From positions 1 to 6,900 of the forward strand of contig DAOVDY010000038.1 in the NCBI GenBank assembly GCA_030669265.1: a stretch of 6,900 nucleotides of DNA. Direction: 5' to 3'. The first letter of the stretch is position 1. Each line of letters starts with the position of its first letter. Of the stretch, positions 1-6,427 are shown one piece after another. The stretch is from Desulfobacteraceae bacterium (GTDB lineage: Bacteria; Desulfobacterota; DSM-4660; Desulfatiglandales; B25-G16). The position numbers were made by a program, and so were the translations under genes. Below the pieces are notes generated by a model. It made no database searches and was not told the origin of the DNA. It saw only the letters and a list, made by a program, of their open reading frames with translations.

Positions 1-403
1 CTGCAATGATGAGGGGATAATTTTCTCCTCTGTCCTTACACGTAAGTGGAATCTTGCTTAAATCAAGTATGGTGAGGATATTTGGATAATCATTTTCAAA
101 TGAAAGGGAAAATGCTAAAAAATCAAATTTTAGCAGCGGCGTCTGTGATTCTAAAGAAAGGAGGGCTTGATTTGTTCTTCTATAGAGTAATAATTCTTCT
201 TGTTCTGGCAGAAATACCCTTTCTGCCACTATCGCTGGGTTTTCATTTAGTATCCCATAGACTACCTGGAAGCCAAGATTGGACATGCCAACCTGATAAT
301 AATTAGGGTAGATCAGGGCCACAGATATCTTACCACCCCAATCCTTTTTTATGGTACCTCTTTCTTTAGCAAGTCTGCTCTTATAAAGGGTAGCAATTCT
401 CAA
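1..403 (-). CDS. Radical SAM protein with B12-binding-like N-terminal domain (5' part only)
   Basis: An open frame on the minus strand runs off the window edge and gives about 134 residues. It contains GTIKKDWGGK, then VALIYPNYYQVGMSNLGFQ, AERVFLPE, SLESQTPL and FLAFSLSFENDYPNIL, ending near YPLIIAG. This pattern (KDWG, then a hydrophobic strand with YP and VGMS-LG-Q, then SLES and FS-S-E-Y-N) matches the N-terminal B12-binding-like domain of uncharacterised radical SAM proteins related to the TIGR03960 group. The CxxxCxxC iron-sulfur motif would lie beyond the window, so radical SAM identity rests on the N-terminal domain alone. The substrate is unknown. The start is uncertain: the frame is open from position 427, just after an in-frame TAA, and holds no ATG or GTG before the conserved part. 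The TTG at 401-403, 7 bp after the ftsZ stop, is the tentative choice, but it lacks a well-spaced Shine-Dalgarno. The gene is probably cotranscribed with ftsZ. Confidence 0.66.
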   Translation of the reverse strand, partial: MRIATLYKSRLAKERGTIKKDWGGKISVALIYPNYYQVGMSNLGFQVVYGILNENPAIVAERVFLPEQEELLLYRRTNQALLSLESQTPLLKFDFLAFSLSFENDYPNILTILDLSKIPLTCKDRGENYPLIIA

Positions 404-410
404 TTTGCAA

Positions 411-1607
411 TCAATCTGCCTGCTTCCTTAAAAAAGTGGGATACTCAAGATTTTCCTTTTGAAAAACCCTCTGCAATATACCCTTTTTCCCAGAGTTTAA
501 ATCTTTATCTTTTAGAAGCAAATCAGTATCTTCCTCAGATAACTGCCTCTGGAATGTTGGCTTATCAAGATCTTCCTTTACTCTTACAGTCCAATTCTCA
601 TCCATTTCCTCAGTTGAAATATCCCTCAAATTAATAATCTTTTTATCTATAGTCCTGCTTATACCAGTAGCAATAACTGTTATCCGCATCTCATCTTCCA
701 TAGTATCATCAAAGACCATACCCCATATAATCTCTGCATCAGGATGGACCTCGTTTTTTATAAACGAAGATCCTTCCATAACCTCCTCCATAGTCATTCC
801 TGTAGATCCAGTCATGTTGATAAGAACACCCTTTGCCTGATCTATTGAGATATCCTCCAACAAGGGACTGTTAATGGCCATCTGGGAAGCCTCAAGGGCT
901 TTATTTTCTCCACTAGCTGTCCCTGTGCCCATGAGGGCTGTTCCCGTTTGTTCCATAACCCTTTTAACATCTGCAAAATCAAGGTTTATGAAGCCAGGGA
1001 TCGTAATAAGATCCGATATCCCTTTGACTGCATAGAGAAGCACATCATCTGCGATCTTCATAAGCTGCAAAAAAGGTGTATCTGTATTCCCTAATGCCCG
1101 TAATCGCTGATTTGGGATGATAAGTAGAGTATCGACCTGTTTTTTCAGTCTTTCGATACCATCAAGGGCTGCTTTCATCCTTTTTTCACCCTCGAATTCA
1201 AATGGCTTTGTTACAACTGCTACTGTCAATGCCCCGTTATTTCTACTTTCTCGAGCGATTATTGGAGAAGCTCCGGTGCCTGTTCCTCCCCCCATGCCTG
1301 CGGTAATAAATATCATATCCGCATCTTCGGTAGCTGCCCTGATTGACTCTATGCTCTCCTCTGCCGCAAGAGCACCTATCTCTGGATTAGCGCCAGCCCC
1401 TAAGCCCTGGGTTAGATTGGCCCCCAGTTGCAACTTATCAAGGGCAGAACTAAAATCAAGGGCCTGTTTGTCGGTATTTGCAGCCTTAAAATCCACCCCT
1501 TTAAGTCCAGCTGCAATCATGTTATTGACTGCATTTCCCCCTGCGCCTCCAACACCAAAAACCTTTATCTTGGCGCTTGGGCTCTCTTCAACAAATTCAT
1601 ATCTCAT
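411..1607 (-). CDS. ftsZ: Cell division protein FtsZ
   Basis: FtsZ is the tubulin-like GTPase that polymerises into the Z ring at midcell and recruits the divisome. The 398-residue product is full length for the family. Visible motifs are the N-terminal nucleotide-binding loop GVGGAGGNAV (residues 18-27), NTDKQAL (44-50), the tubulin signature GGGTGTG (106-112), and the T7 synergy loop NLDFADVK (208-215), whose D210 and D213 supply the catalytic acids. A short variable linker (about 320-388) leads to a conserved C-terminal peptide, YPTFLRKQAD (389-398), the docking site for FtsA and other partners. The start is ATG at 1605-1607, preceded by a strong Shine-Dalgarno. The gene lies 272 bp downstream of ftsA, across a repeat-filled spacer, so it may have its own promoter. 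A radical SAM gene follows almost without a gap. Nothing in the coding sequence is truncated or broken. Confidence 0.98.
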   Translation of the reverse strand: MRYEFVEESPSAKIKVFGVGGAGGNAVNNMIAAGLKGVDFKAANTDKQALDFSSALDKLQLGANLTQGLGAGANPEIGALAAEESIESIRAATEDADMIFITAGMGGGTGTGASPIIARESRNNGALTVAVVTKPFEFEGEKRMKAALDGIERLKKQVDTLLIIPNQRLRALGNTDTPFLQLMKIADDVLLYAVKGISDLITIPGFINLDFADVKRVMEQTGTALMGTGTASGENKALEASQMAINSPLLEDISIDQAKGVLINMTGSTGMTMEEVMEGSSFIKNEVHPDAEIIWGMVFDDTMEDEMRITVIATGISRTIDKKIINLRDISTEEMDENWTVRVKEDLDKPTFQRQLSEEDTDLLLKDKDLNSGKKGILQRVFQKENLEYPTFLRKQAD

Positions 1608-1614
1608 AATTACT

Positions 1615-1620
1615 CTCCTT
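1615..1620 (-). promoter_or_regulatory. ftsZ ribosome binding site
   Basis: On the minus strand AAGGAG sits 7 nt before the ftsZ ATG, within the purine-rich run AGGAAAGGAGAG. It is one of the two clear Shine-Dalgarno sequences in the window, the other being that of ftsA. It fits the need for high FtsZ synthesis. Confidence 0.85.
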
Positions 1621-1667
1621 TCCTGATTTATATTTCGTAATTTCTATAACTTATTAAACTTGCATTA

Positions 1668-1694
1668 TTTTTACCATTACCCGATTTATGTCAG
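1668..1694 (-). promoter_or_regulatory. Possible ftsZ promoter (weak candidate)
   Basis: On the minus strand CTGACA (1689-1694) matches five of six bases of a sigma-70 -35 box. It is followed after 15 bp by TAAAAA (1668-1673), which is preceded by TGG like an extended -10 element. The 15-bp spacing is short and the -10 match is only four of six. The position, about 60 bp before the ftsZ start and outside the fold-back repeat, is sensible for an ftsZ promoter. The AT-rich stretch gives several alternative -10 boxes, so this is only a suggestion. Confidence 0.2.
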
Positions 1695-1699
1695 ACACG

Positions 1700-1856
1700 T
1701 GGAATACTGGAGTGTTGGAGTACTGGAGTATTGGGTAGTAAAACAGAAAAAATATTTTGTTACTCCTCCTCACCCGCCTCGCCTGAGTCCCACAGAGCGG
1801 GACGATGGCGGGCAGGTAAATCCATTATTCCAGTACTCCATTCCTCCAATAGCCCA
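1700..1856. repeat. Fold-back repeat element in the ftsA-ftsZ spacer
   Basis: Two 37-bp arms (1700-1736 and 1820-1856) are inverted copies matching at 28 of 37 positions, with the 12-bp core TGGAGTACTGGA identical. Each arm is itself a degenerate tandem repeat of period 8 built on TGG-x5: the left arm reads TGGAATAC, TGGAGTGT, TGGAGTAC, TGGAGTAT. Between the arms are a short AT-rich run and a GC-rich hairpin (1773-1812). No credible protein is encoded. The EYW-rich peptide that can be read through the left arm is simply the repeat in translation. The structure resembles small dispersed palindromic repeats or MITE-like elements, and if transcribed it would form a large folded RNA between ftsA and ftsZ. 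Confidence 0.75.
1773..1812. repeat. GC-rich hairpin at the centre of the fold-back element
   Basis: CCCGCC (1773-1778) is complementary to GGCGGG (1807-1812), and an inner perfect stem GTCCC/GGGAC (1787-1791 and 1799-1803) encloses a 7-nt loop. An alternative outer pairing, CGCC (1780-1783) with GGCG (1807-1810), is also possible. The abrupt GC-rich composition contrasts with the AT-rich surroundings and suggests a separate repeat nested between the two arms. Confidence 0.6.
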
Positions 1857-1857
1857 A

Positions 1858-1874
1858 TTAGGGCGAAGCCCTAA
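1858..1874 (-). other. Perfect stem-loop immediately after ftsA
   Basis: TTAGGGC (1858-1864) and GCCCTAA (1868-1874) form a perfect 7-bp stem with a 3-nt loop, starting 5 nt after the ftsA stop codon. On the transcript the loop is UUC. No U-run follows on the minus strand, so it is not a standard intrinsic terminator. It could protect the 3' end of the upstream mRNA, act as a weak attenuator between ftsA and ftsZ, or be the edge of the neighbouring repeat element. Confidence 0.6.
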
Positions 1875-1879
1875 GTTCT

Positions 1880-3103
1880 TTATTTCCCTTCGATAAACCA
1901 TCTCTTCATCCTGGATGTGATCCGGTTAAATATATTTGTATCCCTTATCCTGAATTTTTTCTTTCTCTGTTTTGAGTTAGCTCCGTACAACACAAGACCT
2001 ACTGCTGTTGCATACATGGGGCTATTAACAATCTCTTTTAATCCCCCAATATTGTCAGGATAACCTACCCTCGCCGGCATATTAAAAACCTGCTCTACAA
2101 TCTCCGGTACTCCTGGAAGAAGAGAAGAACCGCCCGTGACAACAATTCCAGACGTGACCATATCATCATGACCAGACCTAATCATTTCCTGATAAATAAG
2201 GTTAAAAATTTCTTCCACCCGTGGTTCTAAAATCTCTCCCAGCAATTTTCTACTGATGGTCCTTTCTTTCCTGCCGCCCACACTTGGAACCTCAATAATT
2301 TCATCTTCACCGATAAGAGAGGTAAGGCCACATCCATATTTTATTTTTATCTTTTCAGCTTCTTTAAAGGGGGTTCTGATTCCGACAGCAATATCATTGG
2401 TCAAGTTATCACCACCTAATGTTAACACAGAGGTATGTGTTATTGAATCTCGTGAAAATATCGCTAAATCTGTAGTACCTCCTCCAAAATCTATTATTGC
2501 AACTCCCAGGTCTCTTTCCTCATCGGTCAGGATCGCCTCACTTGAGGCAAGGGATTCAAGGATAATATCGTAAACATCAAGACCAGCCCTGTTTGCACAC
2601 TTAATGATATTTTGGGCCGATGTGACCGCTCCAGTTACTATATGAATCTTAACCTCAAGACGGACACCTGCCATTCCTCCAGGATCACTAATGCCAGCCT
2701 GATCATCAACAATAAATTCTTGAGGGATGGCATGGATAACTTCCCGATCCATAGGAATTGCAACTGCCCTTGCTGCATCAATCACCCTCTCAATGTCCAG
2801 CTTGGTAACCTCCCTATTCTTCAAAGCGATGACCCCATGACTATTAAAGCCCTTTATGTGGCCTCCAGCAATTCCAGCAAATACTGAACTAATCTCGCAG
2901 CCAGCCATGGTCTCCGCCTCTTCTATGGCTTCTTTAATGCTATTTACCGTGTTTTCGATGTTGATTACCATACCCTTCCTAAGCCCGATGGACGGATGAG
3001 ATCCCATTCCTATAATATCAACCATTCCATCAGGCCTCACATCCCCAACTACTGCACATATTTTACTTGTGCCAATGTCAAGGCCTACAATCAATTCCTC
3101 CAT
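1880..3103 (-). CDS. ftsA: Cell division protein FtsA
   Basis: FtsA is the actin-like ATPase that tethers FtsZ filaments to the inner membrane and recruits later divisome proteins. The 407-residue product has the phosphate-1 motif GLDIGTSK (residues 7-14), the 1C/SHS2 insertion typical of FtsA (about 82-160), the phosphate-2 motif IDFGGGTTD (204-212), the adenosine motif VVTGGSSLLPG (321-331), and a basic amphipathic C-terminal tail, NRITSRMKRWF (393-403), that serves as the membrane-targeting helix. ATG at 3101-3103 is chosen because AAAGGGGG lies 9 nt upstream. A TTG three codons earlier would sit only 1 nt from that Shine-Dalgarno. The gene follows ftsQ by 65 bp. Length and motifs are normal for the family. 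Confidence 0.97.
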   Translation of the reverse strand: MEELIVGLDIGTSKICAVVGDVRPDGMVDIIGMGSHPSIGLRKGMVINIENTVNSIKEAIEEAETMAGCEISSVFAGIAGGHIKGFNSHGVIALKNREVTKLDIERVIDAARAVAIPMDREVIHAIPQEFIVDDQAGISDPGGMAGVRLEVKIHIVTGAVTSAQNIIKCANRAGLDVYDIILESLASSEAILTDEERDLGVAIIDFGGGTTDLAIFSRDSITHTSVLTLGGDNLTNDIAVGIRTPFKEAEKIKIKYGCGLTSLIGEDEIIEVPSVGGRKERTISRKLLGEILEPRVEEIFNLIYQEMIRSGHDDMVTSGIVVTGGSSLLPGVPEIVEQVFNMPARVGYPDNIGGLKEIVNSPMYATAVGLVLYGANSKQRKKKFRIRDTNIFNRITSRMKRWFIEGK

Positions 3104-3112
3104 GCTAACCAA

Positions 3113-3120
3113 CCCCCTTT
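3113..3120 (-). promoter_or_regulatory. ftsA ribosome binding site
   Basis: AAAGGGGG on the minus strand lies 9 nt before the ftsA ATG. It decides the start in favour of that ATG rather than the TTG immediately adjacent to it. Confidence 0.75.
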
Positions 3121-3168
3121 TCTGTCATTTTTTACTCATCGCTTATCTTGTGTCACTGACATTCCTCT

Positions 3169-3996
3169 TCAGACCACCCTGTCAGTAAATGAAACTACTG
3201 CCCTATCACTATAATCCAAATCTATTGATCTGGCCTGATAGAATCGATTCGTGGCCCGAAGGTGGCTGATAATATCTTTTAATGAATGAATTTTTCTTTC
3301 AAAATCGTCTCTCCCAAAAAGGACCTTAAAGGGTAGCCTATTGAAATAAACTGTAAAGGCTCCATCTTCCTCGACATGAATCTCTGATAAATCCTTTTCC
3401 AATACAGGGGAGACGCATAAATGAATAGCATTTAAAAAAGAGGCAACCCTTTTAAGACTCGCTTCATTTTTTTCATCACCGTGGGATAGGCCTGTTACTG
3501 CAGGGAAATCAACACAATCATTGCTTTCAACATCTTTAAATATAATCCCTTCTCTATTCATGAAAGACATCGTCTCTAGGATTACTATTGCCGCAACTTC
3601 TTCATTTTCCGCCTTGATATGAAGGGTATGGGGAAATTCTTTTTTTAAACAGACAGATTTTAACCATGGGTGCCTCTCGATATTTTTTCTAATAGTAGAC
3701 GAGTCGATAGATAAAAGATTTTCATTCTCCTTGATACCCGATATTTTGATCAACTCTTTCCTGAAATCATCATTAACTCCTGCCACAACGATATTATCTA
3801 ATCTAAAATATGACGATGAAGAAAGAAATTGATATCCAGTAATAAAGGCTAAAGACAAGGCCCCAAGCCCTAAAAAGAAAAGAAATATTTTAATAAGCCC
3901 AAAACCCAATTGGCCAAAGGATCTTTTGGGAGGCAACAAATTTTTTCTTTTGTGCCTTTTTACTGATTGTTTATCTAATACAGAGCTTCTTTTCAC
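3169..3996 (-). CDS. ftsQ: Cell division protein FtsQ (POTRA domain)
   Basis: FtsQ is a bitopic inner-membrane divisome protein that joins FtsB and FtsL and links early cytoplasmic to late periplasmic division proteins. The 275-residue product shows a basic cytoplasmic tail (residues 1-26, many K and R), one membrane helix (about 32-54), a POTRA domain (about 64-131, with the typical HPWLKSVCLKKEFPHTLHI pattern at 109-127) and a C-terminal beta-rich domain that includes RSIDLDYSDRAVV. The sequence is divergent, as is usual for FtsQ, so the call also relies on topology and on its position between murB and ftsA. The start is GTG at 3994-3996, overlapping the murB stop in GTGA, which implies translational coupling. 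Confidence 0.93.
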   Translation of the reverse strand: MKRSSVLDKQSVKRHKRKNLLPPKRSFGQLGFGLIKIFLFFLGLGALSLAFITGYQFLSSSSYFRLDNIVVAGVNDDFRKELIKISGIKENENLLSIDSSTIRKNIERHPWLKSVCLKKEFPHTLHIKAENEEVAAIVILETMSFMNREGIIFKDVESNDCVDFPAVTGLSHGDEKNEASLKRVASFLNAIHLCVSPVLEKDLSEIHVEEDGAFTVYFNRLPFKVLFGRDDFERKIHSLKDIISHLRATNRFYQARSIDLDYSDRAVVSFTDRVV

Positions 3997-4907
3997 GCCT
4001 CACCCACAACCTTTATCTCAGGTAATAATTGAATATTAAACACATCCCTTACTTTAACTTTTGCCAGATCCATAAGGGCCAATATATCAGAGCTCGAGGC
4101 ATCACCTTTATTAACAATAAAATTGGCATGCTTGCTTGATATCATCGCTCCCCCTATCATTTTACCCTTTAAACCAACAGCATCTATTAATCGGCCTGCA
4201 TAATCACCCTTAGGATTTTTAAAAATAGATCCAGCAGATGGCATATCAACAGGAAATCGCTCTTTTCTTCGTTGCATATTAGAAACAACCTTTTTACTGA
4301 TTAAAGCAGGGTTATCAAATTCTAGATTCAGCCTTGCATTAATGATTATCTGCCCTGTGTTTAAATCAAGCCCTCTGTATGTAAAGTTAAGCCTCAAGCT
4401 ATCTCTCTTTTCTACTATTCCTCTGTCTTTCAGAATTGTTACCTCATTAATCACACCCTTCATTTCTTGGCCCCAACTTCCTGCATTCATGGCCACTCCT
4501 CCACCTACGGTTCCAGGAATGCCTGCGAGAAATTCCACTCCAGCGAGACCCTCTTTTGCACAAAAATCAACTAGTTCATATAAGGGCATACCAGCCCCAA
4601 CTACAATGTATGGCTCTTCCAGAGAGGTACTCTCTATAACAGCAAAGGATTCATCCAGAATAATCGCTATACCTTTTAATCCCTCATCCCTCACAAGGAG
4701 ATTGCTTCCACGACCTGTAACCAAATATGGAATCCCTTCATCTATGAGAAAAGTCATCATTTTCTTTAATACGCCTAGATTCCTTGCCTTGTACAAGGCT
4801 TCAACATTACCCCCAACCCTCAATGTTGTGTATTGACTCATCGGCACATCAAAAAGGATGGCTTCACCTCCTATCTCTTTCATCCTTTTCTTTATATGAG
4901 CGTCCAT
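3993..4907 (-). CDS. murB: UDP-N-acetylenolpyruvoylglucosamine reductase MurB
   Basis: MurB is the cytoplasmic FAD enzyme that uses NADPH to reduce UDP-GlcNAc-enolpyruvate to UDP-MurNAc. The 304-residue product carries TTLRVGG (residues 27-33), the FAD-binding GRGSNLLV (65-72) and GIPGTVGGGVAMNAG (129-143), an active-site Arg in FTYRGL (R178), the proton-donor Ser in SAGSIFKNP (S227), and a conserved Glu in LLPEIKVVG (E297). ATG at 4905-4907 is preferred; a TTG two codons upstream lies only 3 nt from the nearest AGG. The only Shine-Dalgarno-like sequence is an AGG inside a repeated 12-mer, 9 nt before the ATG. The gene overlaps ftsQ by 4 bp, and no ddl gene follows it. The YRGL stretch lacks the usual YRxSxF serine and phenylalanine, which is a minor divergence. 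Confidence 0.96.
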   Translation of the reverse strand: MDAHIKKRMKEIGGEAILFDVPMSQYTTLRVGGNVEALYKARNLGVLKKMMTFLIDEGIPYLVTGRGSNLLVRDEGLKGIAIILDESFAVIESTSLEEPYIVVGAGMPLYELVDFCAKEGLAGVEFLAGIPGTVGGGVAMNAGSWGQEMKGVINEVTILKDRGIVEKRDSLRLNFTYRGLDLNTGQIIINARLNLEFDNPALISKKVVSNMQRRKERFPVDMPSAGSIFKNPKGDYAGRLIDAVGLKGKMIGGAMISSKHANFIVNKGDASSSDILALMDLAKVKVRDVFNIQLLPEIKVVGEA

Positions 4908-4911
4908 ACTC

Positions 4912-4923
4912 AAGTGCCTAAAG
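4912..4923 (-). repeat. 12-mer repeat copy 1, next to the murB start
   Basis: AAGTGCCTAAAG on the plus strand (CTTTAGGCACTT in the direction of transcription). Its AGG lies 9 nt before the murB ATG and is the only visible Shine-Dalgarno-like sequence there. Identical copies occur at 6428-6439 and 6549-6560. Confidence 0.75.
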
Positions 4924-4928
4924 CTAAA

Positions 4929-4956
4929 GAACGTTCACCGTTATCCGTTCACCGTT
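4929..4956 (-). repeat. Heptamer tandem repeat (AACGGTG type)
   Basis: In the direction of transcription this reads AACGGTG, AACGGAT, AACGGTG, AACGTTC: four units of period 7, the first and third identical. It is part of the 140-bp murC-murB spacer and has no coding potential. Confidence 0.7.
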
Positions 4957-4960
4957 GCTG

Positions 4961-4988
4961 TTTTTACTGCCTGCTGCTTATTGATTAC
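4961..4988 (-). repeat. Degenerate heptamer run shared with the murG-murC spacer
   Basis: In the direction of transcription this reads GTAATCA, ATAAGCA, GCAGGCA, GTAAAAA. The first 14 bases match the start of the array after murG (CTAATCAATTAGCA) at 12 of 14 positions, so the two spacers share a repeat family. The last units are too degenerate to be certain. Confidence 0.5.
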
Positions 4989-4997
4989 TACCTACTT

Positions 4998-5053
4998 TCC
5001 TCAATTTCTAAATCCCTCAATACCTTAATCCCTCAATTCCTAAATTCCTAAAT
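4998..5053 (-). repeat. Octamer tandem array at the 3' end of murC
   Basis: Seven units of exact period 8 in the direction of transcription: ATTTAGGA twice, ATTGAGGG, ATTAAGGT, ATTGAGGG, ATTTAGAA, ATTGAGGA. The consensus is ATT-N-AGGN. The murC stop codon TAG (5048-5050) lies inside the first unit, so the array begins within the last codons of the gene. Confidence 0.85.
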
Positions 5054-6424
5054 CCGTTTCAATAAATCAGTCCCAACAAGGTGTATATCACCGGCACCAA
5101 GGGTTAACACTATATCACCAGGTCTAATCTGATCGAGAAGTTCAGATATGGTATCCTCAGTGCTATCGCAATAAGTAACCGCCCTGTGCCCATGATTTTT
5201 TATTCCCTGATAAAGAGCCTTACTATCTACGCCTGGTATAGGCTCTTCGCCTGCCCCATAGAGAGGGGTAATGATCAGAAAATCTGCCTGGTTAAAAGAG
5301 ATAACAAATTTATCATATAAATCTCTTGTTCTGGTAAACCTATGGGGTTGAAAAACAACTACCAATCTCCGATCAGGCCAGCATTCTTTTGCTGCGCTGA
5401 GGGTTGCTATTATCTCTGTAGGATGGTGGCCATAATCATCTAAAAAGAGTATACCATCCCTTTCATCTTTTATTTCAAAGCGCCTCTTAAGACCTCCAGG
5501 GCTCTTGAGTCCCTCTCTAATGTATTTAAAATCAATATCCAGTTCCAACCCTACTCCTACTGCTGCCAAGGCATTCAAAATATTATGCTCGCCAGGAATG
5601 GAAATAGTGACATTACCGGCTAACCTATTCTTAAAGATAACATCAAAATTGGTGTTCAGTCCTTCTTTTGATATGCCACTCGCCCTTATATCTGACTGGG
5701 GATTCAGCCCATATGTCAGATAACTTTTTGTAAGCTTAGGGATTAACCCTTGGACCTCTTTATCATCCACACAGAGAATGGCCCTGCCATAAAAAGGGAT
5801 CTTGTTGATAAAATCAATAAATGTTTTCCTGAGATTATTCATGCTACGATAAAAATCTATGTGTTCATGATCTATATTGGAAATAACAGCTATGCTTGGG
5901 GATAGAGCAAGAAAGGATCCGTCACTCTCATCTGCCTCAGCCACAAGAAAATCACTTCGCCCTAACCTCGCATTCGAGCCTCCCCATATATTCAATCTTC
6001 CTCCGATAACAACTGTTGGATCAAAACCACCCTTGGTCAATATCGAGGCAATCATACTTGTCGTTGTAGTTTTTCCATGAGAGCCTGCCACAGCTATCCC
6101 GTATTTAAGCCTCATTAATTCAGCCAGCATCTCAGCCCTTGGTATTACAGGAATAGATTTTTCCCTTGCCTCAACTATTTCCGGGTTATCGCCCTTTACT
6201 GCCGAAGAGAAAACTACAACATCTGCTCCATCTATATTCTGAGGCCTATGTCCAATGAATATCTTACCACCAAGATCTGAGAGGTGTTTTGTTACTTCTG
6301 TTTTTCTGAGATCCGACCCACTAATAAAATAATCTAAATTAAGGAGGAGTTCTGCTATACCGCTCATTCCAATCCCACCAATACCTACTAAATGGATATG
6401 TTTTACCTTGCCAAATATTTTCAT
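5048..6424 (-). CDS. murC: UDP-N-acetylmuramate--L-alanine ligase MurC
   Basis: MurC is the cytoplasmic ATP-dependent ligase that adds L-alanine to UDP-MurNAc, starting the stem peptide. The 458-residue product is full length. It has the N-terminal UDP-binding loop HLVGIGGIGMSG (residues 11-22), the P-loop GSHGKTTTTS (114-123), AEADESDGSF (162-171), the metal- and ATP-binding region SNIDHEH (182-188), GEHNILNALAA (278-288), RRFEIK (314-319), DDYGHHPTEI (329-338) and QPHRFTRT (359-366). The DDYGHHPTEI and HRFTRT motifs separate MurC from MurD, MurE and MurF. The start is ATG at 6422-6424. The only ribosome-binding signal is an AGG in a repeated 12-mer, 8 nt upstream. It is separated from murG by a 196-bp spacer and from murB by a 140-bp spacer, both unusually long for this cluster. 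Its stop codon lies within an 8-bp tandem repeat. Confidence 0.98.
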   Translation of the reverse strand: MKIFGKVKHIHLVGIGGIGMSGIAELLLNLDYFISGSDLRKTEVTKHLSDLGGKIFIGHRPQNIDGADVVVFSSAVKGDNPEIVEAREKSIPVIPRAEMLAELMRLKYGIAVAGSHGKTTTTSMIASILTKGGFDPTVVIGGRLNIWGGSNARLGRSDFLVAEADESDGSFLALSPSIAVISNIDHEHIDFYRSMNNLRKTFIDFINKIPFYGRAILCVDDKEVQGLIPKLTKSYLTYGLNPQSDIRASGISKEGLNTNFDVIFKNRLAGNVTISIPGEHNILNALAAVGVGLELDIDFKYIREGLKSPGGLKRRFEIKDERDGILFLDDYGHHPTEIIATLSAAKECWPDRRLVVVFQPHRFTRTRDLYDKFVISFNQADFLIITPLYGAGEEPIPGVDSKALYQGIKNHGHRAVTYCDSTEDTISELLDQIRPGDIVLTLGAGDIHLVGTDLLKRI

Positions 6425-6427
6425 CTT

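Noticed and set aside
82..306. Small plus-strand open frame with a hydrophobic stretch
   Set aside because: It lies opposite the conserved radical SAM N-terminal domain, which explains the region better.
1117..1626. 169-codon plus-strand open frame
   Set aside because: Antisense to ftsZ, which is unmistakable; the frame is a composition shadow.
1858..1874. Intrinsic terminator after ftsA
   Set aside because: The stem is good but no U-run follows on the transcribed strand, so it is listed only as a stem-loop.
1660..1896. Plus-strand open frame with EYW-rich peptide
   Set aside because: It is the translation of the 8-bp repeat arm and runs through the hairpin into the end of ftsA; no protein family features.
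3104..3168. Mini-ORFs (8 and 4 codons) and an 11-bp odd palindrome TGTCACTGACA (3151-3161) in the ftsQ-ftsA gap
   Set aside because: Too short to distinguish from chance; no support for a leader peptide or operator.
4342..4836. 164-codon plus-strand open frame
   Set aside because: Antisense to murB with its intact motifs; no independent evidence.
4908..5047. CRISPR array
   Set aside because: Repeats are 7-8 bp and contiguous, with no spacers and no cas genes nearby.
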